Positions 32,532-42,124 are shown, counted from the stretch's first letter. The stretch: 64,000 nt of DNA from Micromonospora sp. HM5-17 (GCF_003762835.1 NZ_RJWA01000001.1:372001-436000); one strand, 5' to 3'. Numbers and translations: made by a program. The notes: generated by a model not told the origin, from the sequence alone.

Positions 32532-33128
32532 ATGACCGACGTGCCACGTTCCCCGGAAGGCAAGGACGAGTCGAGCAAGCCGGGTGACCGACCCGGTGGG
32601 GCGGTGCTGGTGGTCGGCCCGGACGGGCGTCCGGTTGGCACCATGCCGACTGATGGCGAGACGTCGGGCGAGGACCCGGGCCGGTTGATCGAGCAGCCGG
32701 CGAAGGTGATGCGGATCGGCAGCATGATCAAGCAGCTGCTGGAGGAGGTCAAGGCCGCGCCGCTGGATGATGCCAGCCGCAACCGACTCCGCGAGATCCA
32801 CCAGCGGTCGATCGTCGAACTGGAGGACGGGCTCGCCCCGGAGCTGCGGGAGGAGCTGGAGCGGCTTTCGCTGCCGTTCGGTGAGGACGCCACGCCGAGC
32901 GAGGCCGAACTGCGAATCGCCCAGGCCCAGCTCGTCGGCTGGTTGGAGGGGCTCTTCCACGGCATCCAGGCGGCCCTGGTCGCGCAGCAGATGGCGGCCC
33001 GGATGCAGCTGGAGCAGATGCGCTCCGGTCGGCCGGCGCTGCCGATGGGGCCGGGTGGCACCGCGCCGGGAGTGCCCGGAGGCCCCGGTGAACGGAGCGA
33101 GGGCCACGGCACCGGCCAGTACCTCTGA
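32532..33128 (+). CDS. bpa: bacterial proteasome activator
   Basis: The 198-residue protein matches the bacterial proteasome activator Bpa/PafE (M. tuberculosis Rv3780). The central region (KVMRIGSMIKQLLEEVKAAPLDDASRNRLREIHQRSIVELEDGLAPELREELERL) forms the four-helix bundle that rings the 20S core. The C-terminus ends GTGQYL, the GQYL tail that docks into the proteasome alpha-ring and opens the gate for ATP-independent degradation. The N-terminal 40 residues are disordered. The presence of Bpa implies a proteasome-bearing actinomycete. Confidence 0.95.
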   Translation: MTDVPRSPEGKDESSKPGDRPGGAVLVVGPDGRPVGTMPTDGETSGEDPGRLIEQPAKVMRIGSMIKQLLEEVKAAPLDDASRNRLREIHQRSIVELEDGLAPELREELERLSLPFGEDATPSEAELRIAQAQLVGWLEGLFHGIQAALVAQQMAARMQLEQMRSGRPALPMGPGGTAPGVPGGPGERSEGHGTGQYL

Positions 33129-33229
33129 CACTCCCGACCGGCCACCGTGCGCCTGACTCCCGACCGGCCACCGTGTACCGTCCCGGCTGGGCTGGTCCCG
33201 GCCGCAGCCTCCCACCCGGCCCGGACGGC

Positions 33230-34756
33230 TCAGGAACGGCCGAGCGGTGTGCCGGCCGGCCGTCGGGCCTCCGCCCCGCCGGCGGCGACCTCCTCCGCCC
33301 CGGCCTCACCAGGGCGCGGCGTCCGACCGCCCGCCGCCGCGGCGCCGGTCCGGGTCGGTGCGTCAGCCCGGCTCGGTGCCGTGGCACCCACGAGCACGAC
33401 GGTCAGGACGGCGCCCACCAGCCCCGCCCCGCCCGCCACCAGGTAGCTCGTGGTGAGCGCGGCGGCGACCTCGGCGACCTCGGCGACCTCGGCGGCCGGC
33501 CCGGCCGGCCCGCCGGGCGCCACCGCCGAGACGATCCCACCCAGTACCGCCACCCCGAGCGCCAGCCCGAGCTGGCGGGCCGCGTTCAGCGCACCTCCGG
33601 CCATCCCGGCCCGTTCCCGGGGCACCGTGCCGAGCAGCGCCGACGACAGCGGGGGCAGCGCCAGCCCCGCGCCGAGGCCGACGCAGACCATTCCCGGAAC
33701 GAGCACCCCCGCGCCCGAGCCGGCCTGGATTCGCGCCTGTAGGACATCTCCCACGCCGACCAACAGCAGCCCGCCCGCCACCGACCACCGGGCCGGGACA
33801 CCGTGCCCGAACCGCCCCATCACCAGGGGCACCACGAACGAGACGAGGCTCATCGGCAGGATGACCAGGCCGGCGGCGACCGGACCGAGGCCGAGCCGAT
33901 GCTGCATCCAGAGCGAGGCGTACGGAAGCATCGCCCACGCCGACAGCGACAGCAGCGCGCCGGCACCGAGCAGCCCGACGAAGGCCCGGTGCCGGAACAA
34001 CCCGAGATCCAGCATCGGCTCGGCCACCCGACGCGCGACAGCGACGAAGCCCACCAGCGCCACCGCCGCCACCAGCAGGGGTGCCCAGGAGTCGGGCCCG
34101 GTCCAGCCCTGCTCGCCTCCGCGGATCAGCCCGTACGTCGTCGCCGCCGCGGCGATCGTGAACGTGACGATCCCGAGCGGGTCGAGCCGGCGCCGACCCG
34201 CCCCGGTGCCACCGGCGACGGTCCACAGCGTGATCGCGACGGCCAGCGCCGCCACCGGCACGTTCACCGCGAAGATCCACCGCCAACTCAGGTGCTCGGT
34301 GAGCAGTCCGCCGACGACCGGGCCGGCCGCGGCGGCGCCCCCGTTGACCGCGCCCCAGACCCCGAACGCGACCGCCCGGTCCCGTCCGTGGTACGTCGTG
34401 CCGAGCAGCGCCAGCGTGGTGGCGAACATCGCCGCCGCCCCGGCTCCCTGGAGCAGCCGACCCGTGATCAGCATCCCGGTCGACGGGGCCAGGGCGCAGC
34501 CCAGCGAGGCGAGACCGAAGAGCCCGAGCCCGCCGACGTAGACCCGCCGGTGGCCGAGCCGGTCCGCCAGCGTGCCGGTGCCGAGCAGCAGCGCGGCCAG
34601 GGCCAGGGCGTAACCGTCCACGACCCACTGGAGACCGGCGAAGGACGTACCGAGCTCGTCCGCCATCGCCGGCAGCGCGACGTTGACGATGGTGACGTCG
34701 ACCAACAGCATGAACGCGCCCAGCCCGACCGCGACCAGTGGCCACCACCTTCGCAT
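33230..34756 (-). CDS. MFS drug-efflux transporter, DHA2 (14-TM) type
   Basis: The 508-residue transporter has about 14 transmembrane helices, starting RRWWPLVAVGLGAFMLLVDVTIVNVALPAM. The family motifs are present: LADRLGHRRVYVGG (motif A) and LTEHLSWRWIFAVNVPV (motif C-like). DHA2 proteins exchange protons for drugs or metabolites. Its last 50 residues are a charged, Ala/Gly/Arg-rich tail. ATG 34756 lies 8 bp after GGAG; longer open frame upstream is not coding-like. The divergent double-Lrp regulator is probably its controller. The gene converges with bpa. Confidence 0.92.
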   Translation of the reverse strand: MRRWWPLVAVGLGAFMLLVDVTIVNVALPAMADELGTSFAGLQWVVDGYALALAALLLGTGTLADRLGHRRVYVGGLGLFGLASLGCALAPSTGMLITGRLLQGAGAAAMFATTLALLGTTYHGRDRAVAFGVWGAVNGGAAAAGPVVGGLLTEHLSWRWIFAVNVPVAALAVAITLWTVAGGTGAGRRRLDPLGIVTFTIAAAATTYGLIRGGEQGWTGPDSWAPLLVAAVALVGFVAVARRVAEPMLDLGLFRHRAFVGLLGAGALLSLSAWAMLPYASLWMQHRLGLGPVAAGLVILPMSLVSFVVPLVMGRFGHGVPARWSVAGGLLLVGVGDVLQARIQAGSGAGVLVPGMVCVGLGAGLALPPLSSALLGTVPRERAGMAGGALNAARQLGLALGVAVLGGIVSAVAPGGPAGPAAEVAEVAEVAAALTTSYLVAGGAGLVGAVLTVVLVGATAPSRADAPTRTGAAAAGGRTPRPGEAGAEEVAAGGAEARRPAGTPLGRS

Positions 34757-34886
34757 GGGAACGCTCCGTGCCGATCCGATACCCGCCGGTCTCCCACTCT
34801 GCGGCCGCTCCGGCGGGAACGGCTCGTCCCGCCGGCTGATTCGGTGGAAATCAGGATCCGGCAAGACTAAACAGGTGGAAAGCGTC

Positions 34887-35945
34887 ATGGACGAGCGCGA
34901 TCAGTGGATCATCCAGGCCCTCCAGGTCGACGGCCGGGCGTCGTTCGAGCGGATCGGCCGGGCCGTCGGACTGCCCGCGCAGATGGTGGCCCGCCGGTAC
35001 CAGCGGTTGCGCGCCGAGGGGACGGTGCGGGTGGTGGGGTGGAGTCCGTACTGGGCGCTCGGCGCCACGCCGTGGCTGCTGCGGATCCGGTGCGCCCCGG
35101 ACCGGGCCGACCGCATCGCGCGGGCGCTCGCCGCGCGGTCCGCCACCACCTGGGTACGGACCTCCGGGGGCGGCGAGATCGTCTGTGGCCTGCGCGCGGC
35201 GACCCCGGGGGAGGAGGAACAGCTGCTGGTTAGCCTGGACCGGACGCCCCGGGTGGTCAGCGTCGCCGCCTACTGCGTTCTGCACCGCTTCGGGGCCGGC
35301 CGGGCGCCGTGGCGCGGCTGGCCCTCCCCGCTCGGCCCGGACCGGGTCGCCCTGCTCGCACCCGACGAGCCGACGTCACGCCGTCCGGAGCGGGCAGGCG
35401 GGCGCCGCCCGGAGGTGAGCGCCGTCGACCGTCGCCTCCTGGCGGAGTTGGGGGTCGACGGCCGCACCCCGGTCAGCGACCTCGCCGCCCGGGCGGGCGT
35501 CTCCGAGTCGGCGGCTCGCCGCCGTCTGCGGGCACTCCGGGAGACCGGCGTCGTCCGGTTCGAGGTCGACTTCGATCCACGCGCCGTCGGCCTGCGGACC
35601 GAGGCGATGCTCTGGCTGACCGTCCCACCCTCCGCGCTCGCCGAGGTCGGTGACGCCCTCGCCGGGCACCCCGACGTCTCGTTCGCCGCCGCGACCAGCG
35701 GCCCGGTCCCGCTCGCGGCGAGCCTGCTGCTGCCCGACCCGTCGGCCGTCTACACCCACCTGATCGACACGGTCGGGGCGCTCTCCGCGGTCACCGGGGC
35801 CAGCACCACGATCTTCACCCGCACCTACAAGCGGCAGGGCGGTCCGCCGCTGTGGCCCAGACCGTCACCCGTCGGCGCGGGCACCGGTACGCGGCCGGTC
35901 GGCACCGGCATCCCACCGGTCGACGCCGCGCTGCGCCGGGGCTAA
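34887..35945 (+). CDS. double Lrp/AsnC regulator (two HTH-RAM units)
   Basis: The 352-residue product contains two Lrp modules in tandem. The first is an HTH (DERDQWIIQALQVDGRASFERIGRAVGLPAQMVARRYQRLRAEGTV, 1-47) with a RAM-type ligand domain, followed by a short linker. The second is an HTH (SAVDRRLLAELGVDGRTPVSDLAARAGVSESAARRRLRALRETGVV, about 176-222) with its RAM domain and a Pro-rich tail. Such fused regulators occur in actinobacteria and act like a covalent dimer. It diverges from an MFS exporter. ATG 34887 gives a standard first helix; GTG 34875 is an alternative. Confidence 0.92.
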   Translation: MDERDQWIIQALQVDGRASFERIGRAVGLPAQMVARRYQRLRAEGTVRVVGWSPYWALGATPWLLRIRCAPDRADRIARALAARSATTWVRTSGGGEIVCGLRAATPGEEEQLLVSLDRTPRVVSVAAYCVLHRFGAGRAPWRGWPSPLGPDRVALLAPDEPTSRRPERAGGRRPEVSAVDRRLLAELGVDGRTPVSDLAARAGVSESAARRRLRALRETGVVRFEVDFDPRAVGLRTEAMLWLTVPPSALAEVGDALAGHPDVSFAAATSGPVPLAASLLLPDPSAVYTHLIDTVGALSAVTGASTTIFTRTYKRQGGPPLWPRPSPVGAGTGTRPVGTGIPPVDAALRRG

Positions 35946-36043
35946 CGGCCGGTCGCCGGGGCTCTGGCGGCCGGTCGCCGGCCTCGAGGCCGCCGAACCG
36001 GAACAGGCGCTCCAGGTGACCACCAGCCGGGGCAGTGCGCTCG

Positions 36044-36865
36044 TCAGCGGGACAGTAGTCGATCAAGATAGATCGCTACCCCGTCGTCGTCGTTGCGCAG
36101 GGTCACCTCGTCGGCGGCCCGGCGGACCAGCGGGTGGGCGTTGGAGACCGCCACCCGCGCCCAGCCCGCCCACTCGAACATCGGCAGGTCGTTGGGCATG
36201 TCGCCGAAGACCAGGACCTCGGCGGGGTCGACACCGAGGGCTTCGGCGACCACCGCGAGACCGGTCGCCTTGTCCACGCCGGGCGGGCAGATCTCGATGA
36301 AGCCGAGTCCGGCCTGGGTGATCGCCGCCTGCTCCGGCGGCACGATCCGCTGGGCGATGGTGAGCAGCTCGTCCACGTCGTGCCCGGGTGCCCGGGCGAA
36401 CGCCTTGATCACGTCACCGGTCAGGCAGTCGAGCCGGGGTCGGGGCTCGAAGCGGTCCTGGTACGGCCAGGTCACGTCGAAATCACCCCAGAGCGGGGCG
36501 TTCGGTTCATCCAGCGCCTCGACCATCACGGTGAGCGGGCCGACCTCGGCCTCGATCGCGTGCAGCAGGTCGGCCAGGGCCGGACCGGGCAGCCGCTCGT
36601 CCCGGAGGACGATCGGCCCGCGCGGGTCGCTCTGGTCGATCACCCGGCCGCCGCCCGCCATCACCAGGAAGTCGGCGGCCCGGATGTCGTTGCGGGTCAG
36701 TTCGGCCAGCCGCGGGCCGCGTCCGGTGGCGCCGACCACCGGGATGCCGGCGGCCCGCACCCGGTCCAGCACCTCGTGGGTGTACGCCGAGACGGTGTCG
36801 TCGCTGCGGACCAGGGTCCCGTCGAGGTCGGTGGCGATCAGCTTCGGCAGCCCGGGTCGCGGCAT
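36044..36865 (-). CDS. HAD hydrolase, Cof/IIB subfamily
   Basis: The 273-residue HAD phosphatase has motif I DLDGTLVRSDD, motif II VGATGRGP and motif III/IV with Lys in PPGVDKATGLAV and GDMPNDLPMF. That is the Cof-type (IIB) signature of sugar-phosphate and flavin-nucleotide phosphatases. The ATG at 36865 has GGAAGGAGG upstream, so a longer frame is not needed. It follows serS on the same strand with a 153-bp gap. A Cof-type HAD beside the serS-pheA region is common in actinobacteria. Confidence 0.92.
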   Translation of the reverse strand: MPRPGLPKLIATDLDGTLVRSDDTVSAYTHEVLDRVRAAGIPVVGATGRGPRLAELTRNDIRAADFLVMAGGGRVIDQSDPRGPIVLRDERLPGPALADLLHAIEAEVGPLTVMVEALDEPNAPLWGDFDVTWPYQDRFEPRPRLDCLTGDVIKAFARAPGHDVDELLTIAQRIVPPEQAAITQAGLGFIEICPPGVDKATGLAVVAEALGVDPAEVLVFGDMPNDLPMFEWAGWARVAVSNAHPLVRRAADEVTLRNDDDGVAIYLDRLLSR

Positions 36866-37018
36866 GGCTCCTCCTTCCGCCCTGCCACCCACCGGCCGCC
36901 CGTGACGAGCGGAGACGCGGTCTCACCGGGTCAGCCGGCGATGGCGGGGCAGCAACCGTATCTCACCTTCCGCAGCCCAACCATGACTTTTGCGTGAAGC
37001 GTCGCCGACCTCCCCGGG

Positions 37019-38275
37019 TCACTTCGGTTCGAGCACGTCCCGTCCCCCGACGTACGGCTGGAGCGCCTTCGGGACCCGGACCGAGCCGTCCGGCTGCTGG
37101 TGGTTTTCCAGGATCGGCACCAGCCAGCGGGTGGTGGCGAGGGTCCCGTTGAGGGTAGCGGCGACCTGCGGGCGGCCCTGTTCGTCCCGGTACCGCACGT
37201 TCAGCCGCCGTGCCTGGAACGTGGTGCAGTTCGAGGTGGAGGTGACCTCCCGGTAGCGGCCCTGCGACGGCACCCAGGCCTCGCAGTCGTACTTGCGGGC
37301 GGCGCTGGTGCCGAGGTCGCCGGCGGCCACGTCGATCACCCGGTACGGGATCTCGACCTTGGCCAGCATCTCCTCCTCCCACGCCAGCAGTCGCAGGTGC
37401 TCGTCGTGTGCCTGCTCCGGTCGGCAGTAGGAGAACATCTCGACCTTGTCGAACTGATGCACCCGCATGATGCCCCGGGTGTCCCGGCCGTACGACCCGG
37501 CCTCGCGCCGGAAGCACGACGACCAGCCGGCGTACCGGATCGGCTCGGTCAGGTCGAGGATCTCCCCCCCGTGGTACGCGGCGAGCGACACCTCGCTCGT
37601 GCCGACCAGGTAGAGGTCGTCGGCCTCCAGCCGGTACACCTCGCTGGCGTGCGCGCCGAGGAAGCCGGTCCCCTCCATCGACTCCGGCTTGACCAGCGTC
37701 GGAGTGATGCTGGGAATGAAGCCGTACTCCACCGCCTGGTTCATGGCGAGCTGGAGCAGACCGAGCTGGAGCAGCGCACCGACCCCGGTCAGGAAGTAGA
37801 AGCGGCTGCCCGACGTCTTCGCCCCGCGTTCGACGTCGATGGCCCCCAGCCTCTCCCCCAGCTCCAGGTGGTCGCGGGGGTTCGCGATCTCGGGCCGGGT
37901 GCCGACCTCACGCAGCACCACGTAGTCGTCCTCGCCGCCGGGAGGCGTCCCCTCCTCGACGATGTTCGGGATCGCGTACTGCGCCCGGCGCAGCGCCGCC
38001 TCGGCCTCGTCGACCGCGGCCTCGGCCGCCTTCACCTCGGCGGCGAGGGCCTTCGTCCGGGCCAGCAGTTCGGCCTTCTCCGCCGGGTCGGCCTTCGGCA
38101 TTCGCTTGCCGAGCTGCTTCTGCTCGGCGCGGAGCGCCTCGAAGCGCTGGACCGCCGCCCGTCGCTCCTCGTCGGCGCGGAGCAGGTCGTCGACCGCGGA
38201 TTCGGACTCTCCACGGGCACGCTGGCTGGCACGTACGGTGTCCGGGTCGTCGCGGAGCAGGCGCAGGTCAATCAC
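37019..38275 (-). CDS. serS: seryl-tRNA synthetase
   Basis: The 418-residue class II synthetase charges tRNA-Ser with serine. An N-terminal coiled-coil arm ([53 protein letters not shown]) contacts the tRNA. Motif 2 is [27 protein letters not shown], and motif 3 is [18 protein letters not shown]. The start is GTG 38275; there is no strong ribosome site and the mRNA may be leaderless. It is a single-copy housekeeping gene in this block. The neighbouring order (membrane protein, metallopeptidase, pheA) resembles the Rv3834-Rv3838 region of M. tuberculosis, from memory. Confidence 0.97.
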   Translation of the reverse strand: MIDLRLLRDDPDTVRASQRARGESESAVDDLLRADEERRAAVQRFEALRAEQKQLGKRMPKADPAEKAELLARTKALAAEVKAAEAAVDEAEAALRRAQYAIPNIVEEGTPPGGEDDYVVLREVGTRPEIANPRDHLELGERLGAIDVERGAKTSGSRFYFLTGVGALLQLGLLQLAMNQAVEYGFIPSITPTLVKPESMEGTGFLGAHASEVYRLEADDLYLVGTSEVSLAAYHGGEILDLTEPIRYAGWSSCFRREAGSYGRDTRGIMRVHQFDKVEMFSYCRPEQAHDEHLRLLAWEEEMLAKVEIPYRVIDVAAGDLGTSAARKYDCEAWVPSQGRYREVTSTSNCTTFQARRLNVRYRDEQGRPQVAATLNGTLATTRWLVPILENHQQPDGSVRVPKALQPYVGGRDVLEPK

Positions 38276-38371
38276 GGGAACCGAGCCTACCGGGGGCGGG
38301 GGCGGAGGTGCATCGACATATGGCCGCGCCCGGAGCGGGGGCCTCGTCCGGGCCAGGACGCCCCAGGGCGG

Positions 38372-39193
38372 CTAGCGCACGAAGGGCTTGGTCGGGGTGA
38401 CCGTGAGGTCGATCGGCGCCTCCCGATCGTCGTCGTCCGGCTCCGCGCGCCGGCTCCGCGGGGGCCGGTACCACGGCCAGTCCGGCGCCGGCGCCGCGTC
38501 GGTCGTACCCGCCCCGGCGGTCGGTGGCGGGGTGGCGGCCCCGGCCGCCCGGACGAAGGGTCCGGCGAGCAGCAGGGCGAGACCGAAGAGGCCGGTGCCG
38601 ACGAACGCCAGGACCAGACCGCGGCCGTGCTCCGTGGTCAGCCCTTCGAGCTGGCCGTAGCCCTCCCAGCGGCGGCTGGCGGTGTCGCTGAGGAAGGCGG
38701 CGGTGGCGATCAGGAAGCCGAGCACCACGCCGGCGGCCGCCAGGCCGGCCACCCGGGCGTTGTGCCGGATCCCGGGCGAGCCGAAGAGGACCAGGGCGAG
38801 ACAGGCGGTCACCACGAGGATCCCAAGCAGGTACGCCGGACCGAAGGTGAGCAGCTCCGCGACGCCGCTGGCGACCTCGCCCCGCGCGTCGGGGTCGGTG
38901 CCGCTCTCGGTGGGGAGGTGGATGACCGTCCAGTCCTCGACGAGCGAGCCGAAGATCGCGAGTGCACCGAGCGCCGCGGCCACCGGCACCGGCCGGCCGT
39001 CGCGGTGGAGCCGGCTGAGGGCACGCCCGGTCCACCCGCCGCCGGCCCGTCCGCCCAGGGAGACGACGCCGACCGTACCGTCCGGTGTGGCCGCCGAAAC
39101 CGGACCGGCGTCCGCCGCCGGTGCCGCAGGGTCGCTCGGCCCGTCTGGCCGGGGAAATCCGTCCTGCCGGGGAATGGGGAAGTCCTGGGACAT
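38372..39193 (-). CDS. conserved four-TM membrane protein next to serS
   Basis: The 273-residue product has a disordered N-terminus of about 70 residues. Four membrane helices follow (VAAALGALAIFGSLVEDWTVIHL, AYLLGILVVTACLALVLFG, VAGLAAAGVVLGFLIATAAFL, LVLAFVGTGLFGLALLLAG), then a charged cytoplasmic tail. No catalytic motif is visible. It lies between serS and the oppositely transcribed OsmC gene. A membrane protein occupies the same slot near serS in mycobacteria (Rv3835), but I cannot show homology by eye. ATG 39193 has GAGGGG upstream. Confidence 0.75.
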   Translation of the reverse strand: MSQDFPIPRQDGFPRPDGPSDPAAPAADAGPVSAATPDGTVGVVSLGGRAGGGWTGRALSRLHRDGRPVPVAAALGALAIFGSLVEDWTVIHLPTESGTDPDARGEVASGVAELLTFGPAYLLGILVVTACLALVLFGSPGIRHNARVAGLAAAGVVLGFLIATAAFLSDTASRRWEGYGQLEGLTTEHGRGLVLAFVGTGLFGLALLLAGPFVRAAGAATPPPTAGAGTTDAAPAPDWPWYRPPRSRRAEPDDDDREAPIDLTVTPTKPFVR

Positions 39194-39314
39194 GCCTGAC
39201 CCCTCACACGGCGCGCTCCTGCCGTCGATGATGGCACAGCGTCCCGGTCGACACCGGCCACCGCTGTGACCGACACCGTCGCGTCACCCCGCACTTTGGG
39301 TTAGCGTCGTGACC

Positions 39315-39746
39315 ATGCCTATCCGCACCGCATCCGCCCGCTGGCAGGGCAATCTCACCGAGGGCTCCGGCACGATCCGCACCGGCAAGGGCGGGCTCGA
39401 GGGGGCCTACTCGTTCAAGTCGCGCTTTGAGGAGGGCGAGGGGACCAACCCCGAGGAGCTGATCGGGGCGGCCCACGCCGGCTGTTTCTCGATGGCGCTG
39501 TCCAAGGCCCTCGCCGACGCCGGGTTCACCCCGACCTCGGTGGAGACCACCGCCAAGGTGCACCTGGACAAGACCGACGCCGGGATGACCGTGACCCGGA
39601 TCGACCTCGACACCGTGGGCGAGGTGCCCGGCATCGACGAGGCCGAGTTCACCAAGCTCGCCGAGACCGCAAAGGCCAACTGCCCGATCTCCCGGCTGCT
39701 CTCGCCGGGTGCCGAGATCTCCCTCACCGCCCGCCTCTCCGCCTGA
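39315..39746 (+). CDS. OsmC-family peroxiredoxin
   Basis: The 143-residue product matches OsmC, a thiol-dependent peroxidase for organic hydroperoxides. The catalytic cysteines are in AAHAGCFSMAL (resolving/peroxidatic Cys at about 59) and AKANCPISRLL (about 124). The start PIRTASARWQGNLTEGSGTI is standard. ATG 39315 lies two codons after an in-frame GTG 39309; either is possible and there is no ribosome site, suggesting a leaderless message. A strong hairpin follows the stop at 39765-39822. Confidence 0.93.
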   Translation: MPIRTASARWQGNLTEGSGTIRTGKGGLEGAYSFKSRFEEGEGTNPEELIGAAHAGCFSMALSKALADAGFTPTSVETTAKVHLDKTDAGMTVTRIDLDTVGEVPGIDEAEFTKLAETAKANCPISRLLSPGAEISLTARLSA

Positions 39747-39764
39747 CCGACACGTCTGGTGTCC

Positions 39765-39822
39765 GGTCGCGGTGACCGGCAGCTCTTCGGCGAGCGCTGC
39801 CGGATCACCGGTCACCGCGACC
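39765..39822 (+). terminator. strong stem-loop after the OsmC gene
   Basis: GGTCGCGGTGACCGG (39765-39779) pairs perfectly over 15 bp with 39808-39822, 18 bp past the OsmC stop. The 28-nt interior contains the alternative arms CCGGCAGC/GCTGCCGG, so a second, shorter hairpin can form inside. There is no T-run; actinobacterial terminators often lack one. It should end OsmC transcription before the metallopeptidase gene. Confidence 0.7.
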
Positions 39823-39919
39823 GCCGACGCGCGTGGACGTGCCGCTCGTGCTCCGTGGCCCCGGGCTCGTCCCCGGCTCGCCGCTGCTCCCGTGACCGTC
39901 GGTACGGCAGAATGGGCCC

Positions 39920-40273
39920 GTGCCCGTCGAGATGAGCCGCGAGCGCTTCGAGGAGCTGGTCGCCGAGGCTCTCGACGAGGTGCCCGAGGAACTGCTCCGC
40001 CTGATGAACAACGTGGTCATCCTGGTCGAGGACGAGTCGCCGGAGGGCGAGCCGGAGCTGCTCGGCCTCTACGAGGGACACGCGCTGACCACCCGGGGCT
40101 GGGACTACGCCGGGGTGCTGCCAGACCGGATCCTGATCTTCCGCAACCCGATCCTGCGGATCTGCGACACCGAGGACGACGTCGTCGACGAGGTGGCGAT
40201 CACCGTCGTACACGAGATCGCCCACCACTTCGGCATCGACGACGACCGGCTGCACGAACTCGGCTGGGCCTGA
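39920..40273 (+). CDS. minimal zincin-like metallopeptidase family protein
   Basis: The 117-residue product carries the zinc motif VVHEIAHHFGIDDDRLHELGW, a HExxHxxG-x6-H form typical of the short bacterial MMP-like (minimal matrix metalloprotease) family first described in Acidothermus. It has no signal peptide, so any activity is cytoplasmic. Its start is GTG 39920. Homologues sit next to serS/pheA in actinobacteria (Rv3836 in M. tuberculosis), which matches its position here. Whether it truly cleaves peptides is unknown. Confidence 0.88.
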   Translation: MPVEMSRERFEELVAEALDEVPEELLRLMNNVVILVEDESPEGEPELLGLYEGHALTTRGWDYAGVLPDRILIFRNPILRICDTEDDVVDEVAITVVHEIAHHFGIDDDRLHELGWA

Positions 40274-40369
40274 GCGGCCGGAGCGCGGGCGCGCCTCCCG
40301 GGGTCGGCCGGCGCCGCCCGCTTGCGTCGGTTACCTACCCTCGCCTCAGCCACCCTCAGGAGGAACGTG

Positions 40370-41098
40370 ATGCGGAGCGCGCTGTTCTCGTCGGAGAACC
40401 TGGAGAAGGAGTCCCACCAGCCCGGCATGCGGCTGCAGAACTCGAAGATGTTGAAGATCGAACTCAACGGCGAGGCGATGGCCCGGGTTGGCTCGATGGT
40501 GGCGTACCAGGGACACGTGCAGTTCCAGGCGCTCGGCTCCGGCGGGCTCGGCAGGTTCATCAAGCAGAAGCTCACCGGCGAGGGCGTCCCGCTGATGAGG
40601 CTGACCGGCCAGGGCGACGTCTTCCTCGCCGACGCCGCGAAGGACGTCCACATCATCGACCTGGAGCCCGGGGACGCGCTGTCGATCAACGGATCGAACG
40701 TCCTCGCCTTCGAGCCCACCCTCCAGTACGACATCCGGCTGGTCGGCGGGGCCGGGATGTTGTCCTCGGCCGGCCTCTTCAACTGTGTCTTCACCGGATA
40801 CGGCCGGATCGCCATCACCACCGAGGGGACCCCGGTGGTGCTCACCGTCGACGCCCCGACGTACGTCGACCCGCAGGCGGCGGTCTGCTGGTCGGCGAGC
40901 CTCCAGACCGGCTACCACCGGGCCGAGCAGCTGGGTATCGGTACGCTGTTCGGCCGGCGTACCGGCGAGGCCTTCACGATGAGCCTGGCCGGCCAGGGCT
41001 TCGTGATCGTGCAGCCCTCGGAGGAGCAGCCGATCCTGGGCGGCGACGATCACCGCGGCGGCGGGGGCGGATTCCTCAGCGGTCTGCTGGACGACTGA
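40370..41098 (+). CDS. AIM24-family protein
   Basis: The 242-residue product belongs to the AIM24/TRAP-like beta-helix family. Repeating segments are MLKIELNGEAMARVGSMVAYQGHVQF, GQGDVFLADAAKDVHIIDLEPGDALSINGSNVLAFEPTLQYDI and TGYGRIAITTEGTPVVLTV. Yeast AIM24 shapes mitochondrial membranes; the bacterial role is unknown. The C-terminal FLSGLLDD tail after a poly-Gly linker is conserved in actinobacterial members. ATG 40370 follows AGGAGG at five bases, a strong start; a longer frame upstream is not used. Confidence 0.92.
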   Translation: MRSALFSSENLEKESHQPGMRLQNSKMLKIELNGEAMARVGSMVAYQGHVQFQALGSGGLGRFIKQKLTGEGVPLMRLTGQGDVFLADAAKDVHIIDLEPGDALSINGSNVLAFEPTLQYDIRLVGGAGMLSSAGLFNCVFTGYGRIAITTEGTPVVLTVDAPTYVDPQAAVCWSASLQTGYHRAEQLGIGTLFGRRTGEAFTMSLAGQGFVIVQPSEEQPILGGDDHRGGGGGFLSGLLDD

Positions 41099-41167
41099 GC
41101 CCCTTCCGTCCGGGCGGTGGCGTCGGACCCCGGCCCTGCGCGCCGAGCCGCGGCAGGCCCCGCCGAC

Positions 41168-42124
41168 TCAGGTGAGGTCACCGGCACGGAGCCGGGCCAG
41201 CCAGGCCGCGGCGTTGGCGTAGTCGTCGTCGGAGAGGCCGGCGGGGGCGGGAACCGGCCGGTCCGCCACCCCGGCCACCCGCCGGTGCCGGGGGTACGAC
41301 CCGAGGAACCGCACCCGGGCGCAGATCCGGTAGAGCCCCTGCAACGCCTCACCGACCCGGTCGTCGGCCACGTGCCCGGTGCAGTCGAGGAAGAACGCGT
41401 ACCGGCCGAGCGCCTCGCCGGTCGGTCGCGACTCGATCCGGGTGAGGTTGACCCCCCGTACCGCCAGTTCCATCAGGACGGCGAGCAGCGCGCCCACCCG
41501 GTCGTGCGCGATGTAGACGACGAGCGAGGTCAGGTCGTCCCCGGTTCGGGGCGGGGGCGGCCCGGGCCGGGTGAGCAGGACGAACCGCGTCACCGCGTCG
41601 TCGTGGTCGGCGATCTTGTCGGCCAGTACGGCCAGCCGGTGCCGTTCCGCGCCGAACGGCGCGCAGATCGCCGCATCCTGCGCGCCATCGACCACCGCGG
41701 CGGCCGCGGCGGCGTTGGAGAGGACGTCCACCACGACCGCGTCCGGCAGATGCTCCCGGAGCCAGCGCCGGCACTGGGTCGACGCCTGCGGGTGGGCCGC
41801 CACCGTGCGGATCTCGGCCAGGCTCCGGCCCGGCCGGGCGGCGAGGACGAACTCGACCGGCAGGACCACCTCACGGGTGATCATCAGCGGCGCGCCCTCC
41901 ACCATCTCGTCCAGTGTGACCGCGACGGCTCCGCCGATCGAGTTCTCCAGGGGCACCAGGGCGGCGTCGGCCTCCCCGGCCCGGACCGCGTCCAGGGCCT
42001 CGGGGACGCTGCGCGCCGGGATCCGGGTCCCCCGTTCGGCGGCGGGGATGGTCCGCAGCGCCTGCTCGGCGAAGGTCCCCTCCGGACCGAGGTAGACGAA
42101 GCGGGTCGGTGGTGTTCCGGGCAT
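41168..42124 (-). CDS. pheA: prephenate dehydratase
   Basis: The 318-residue enzyme converts prephenate to phenylpyruvate for phenylalanine synthesis. The catalytic domain has FVYLGPEGTFAEQAL at the start, VPLENSIGGAV, and DDAVTRFVLL with the TRF motif. The C-terminal ACT regulatory domain includes GALLAVLMELAVRGVNLTRIESRP, whose GALxxxL and ESRP motifs bind phenylalanine as feedback inhibitor. The tail SDDDYANAAAWLARLRAGDL is an extra helix. The ATG at 42124 is clear. It converges with AIM24. Confidence 0.97.
   Translation of the reverse strand: MPGTPPTRFVYLGPEGTFAEQALRTIPAAERGTRIPARSVPEALDAVRAGEADAALVPLENSIGGAVAVTLDEMVEGAPLMITREVVLPVEFVLAARPGRSLAEIRTVAAHPQASTQCRRWLREHLPDAVVVDVLSNAAAAAAVVDGAQDAAICAPFGAERHRLAVLADKIADHDDAVTRFVLLTRPGPPPPRTGDDLTSLVVYIAHDRVGALLAVLMELAVRGVNLTRIESRPTGEALGRYAFFLDCTGHVADDRVGEALQGLYRICARVRFLGSYPRHRRVAGVADRPVPAPAGLSDDDYANAAAWLARLRAGDLT

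Noticed and set aside
33130-33173. Two copies of ACTCCCGACCGGCCACCGTG after bpa
   Set aside because: A simple local duplication between convergent genes; no symmetry or position that suggests function.
35979-35992. Perfect 14-bp palindrome CGGCCTCGAGGCCG between convergent genes
   Set aside because: Short and composed of common GC-rich words; could be a weak terminator but not supportable alone.
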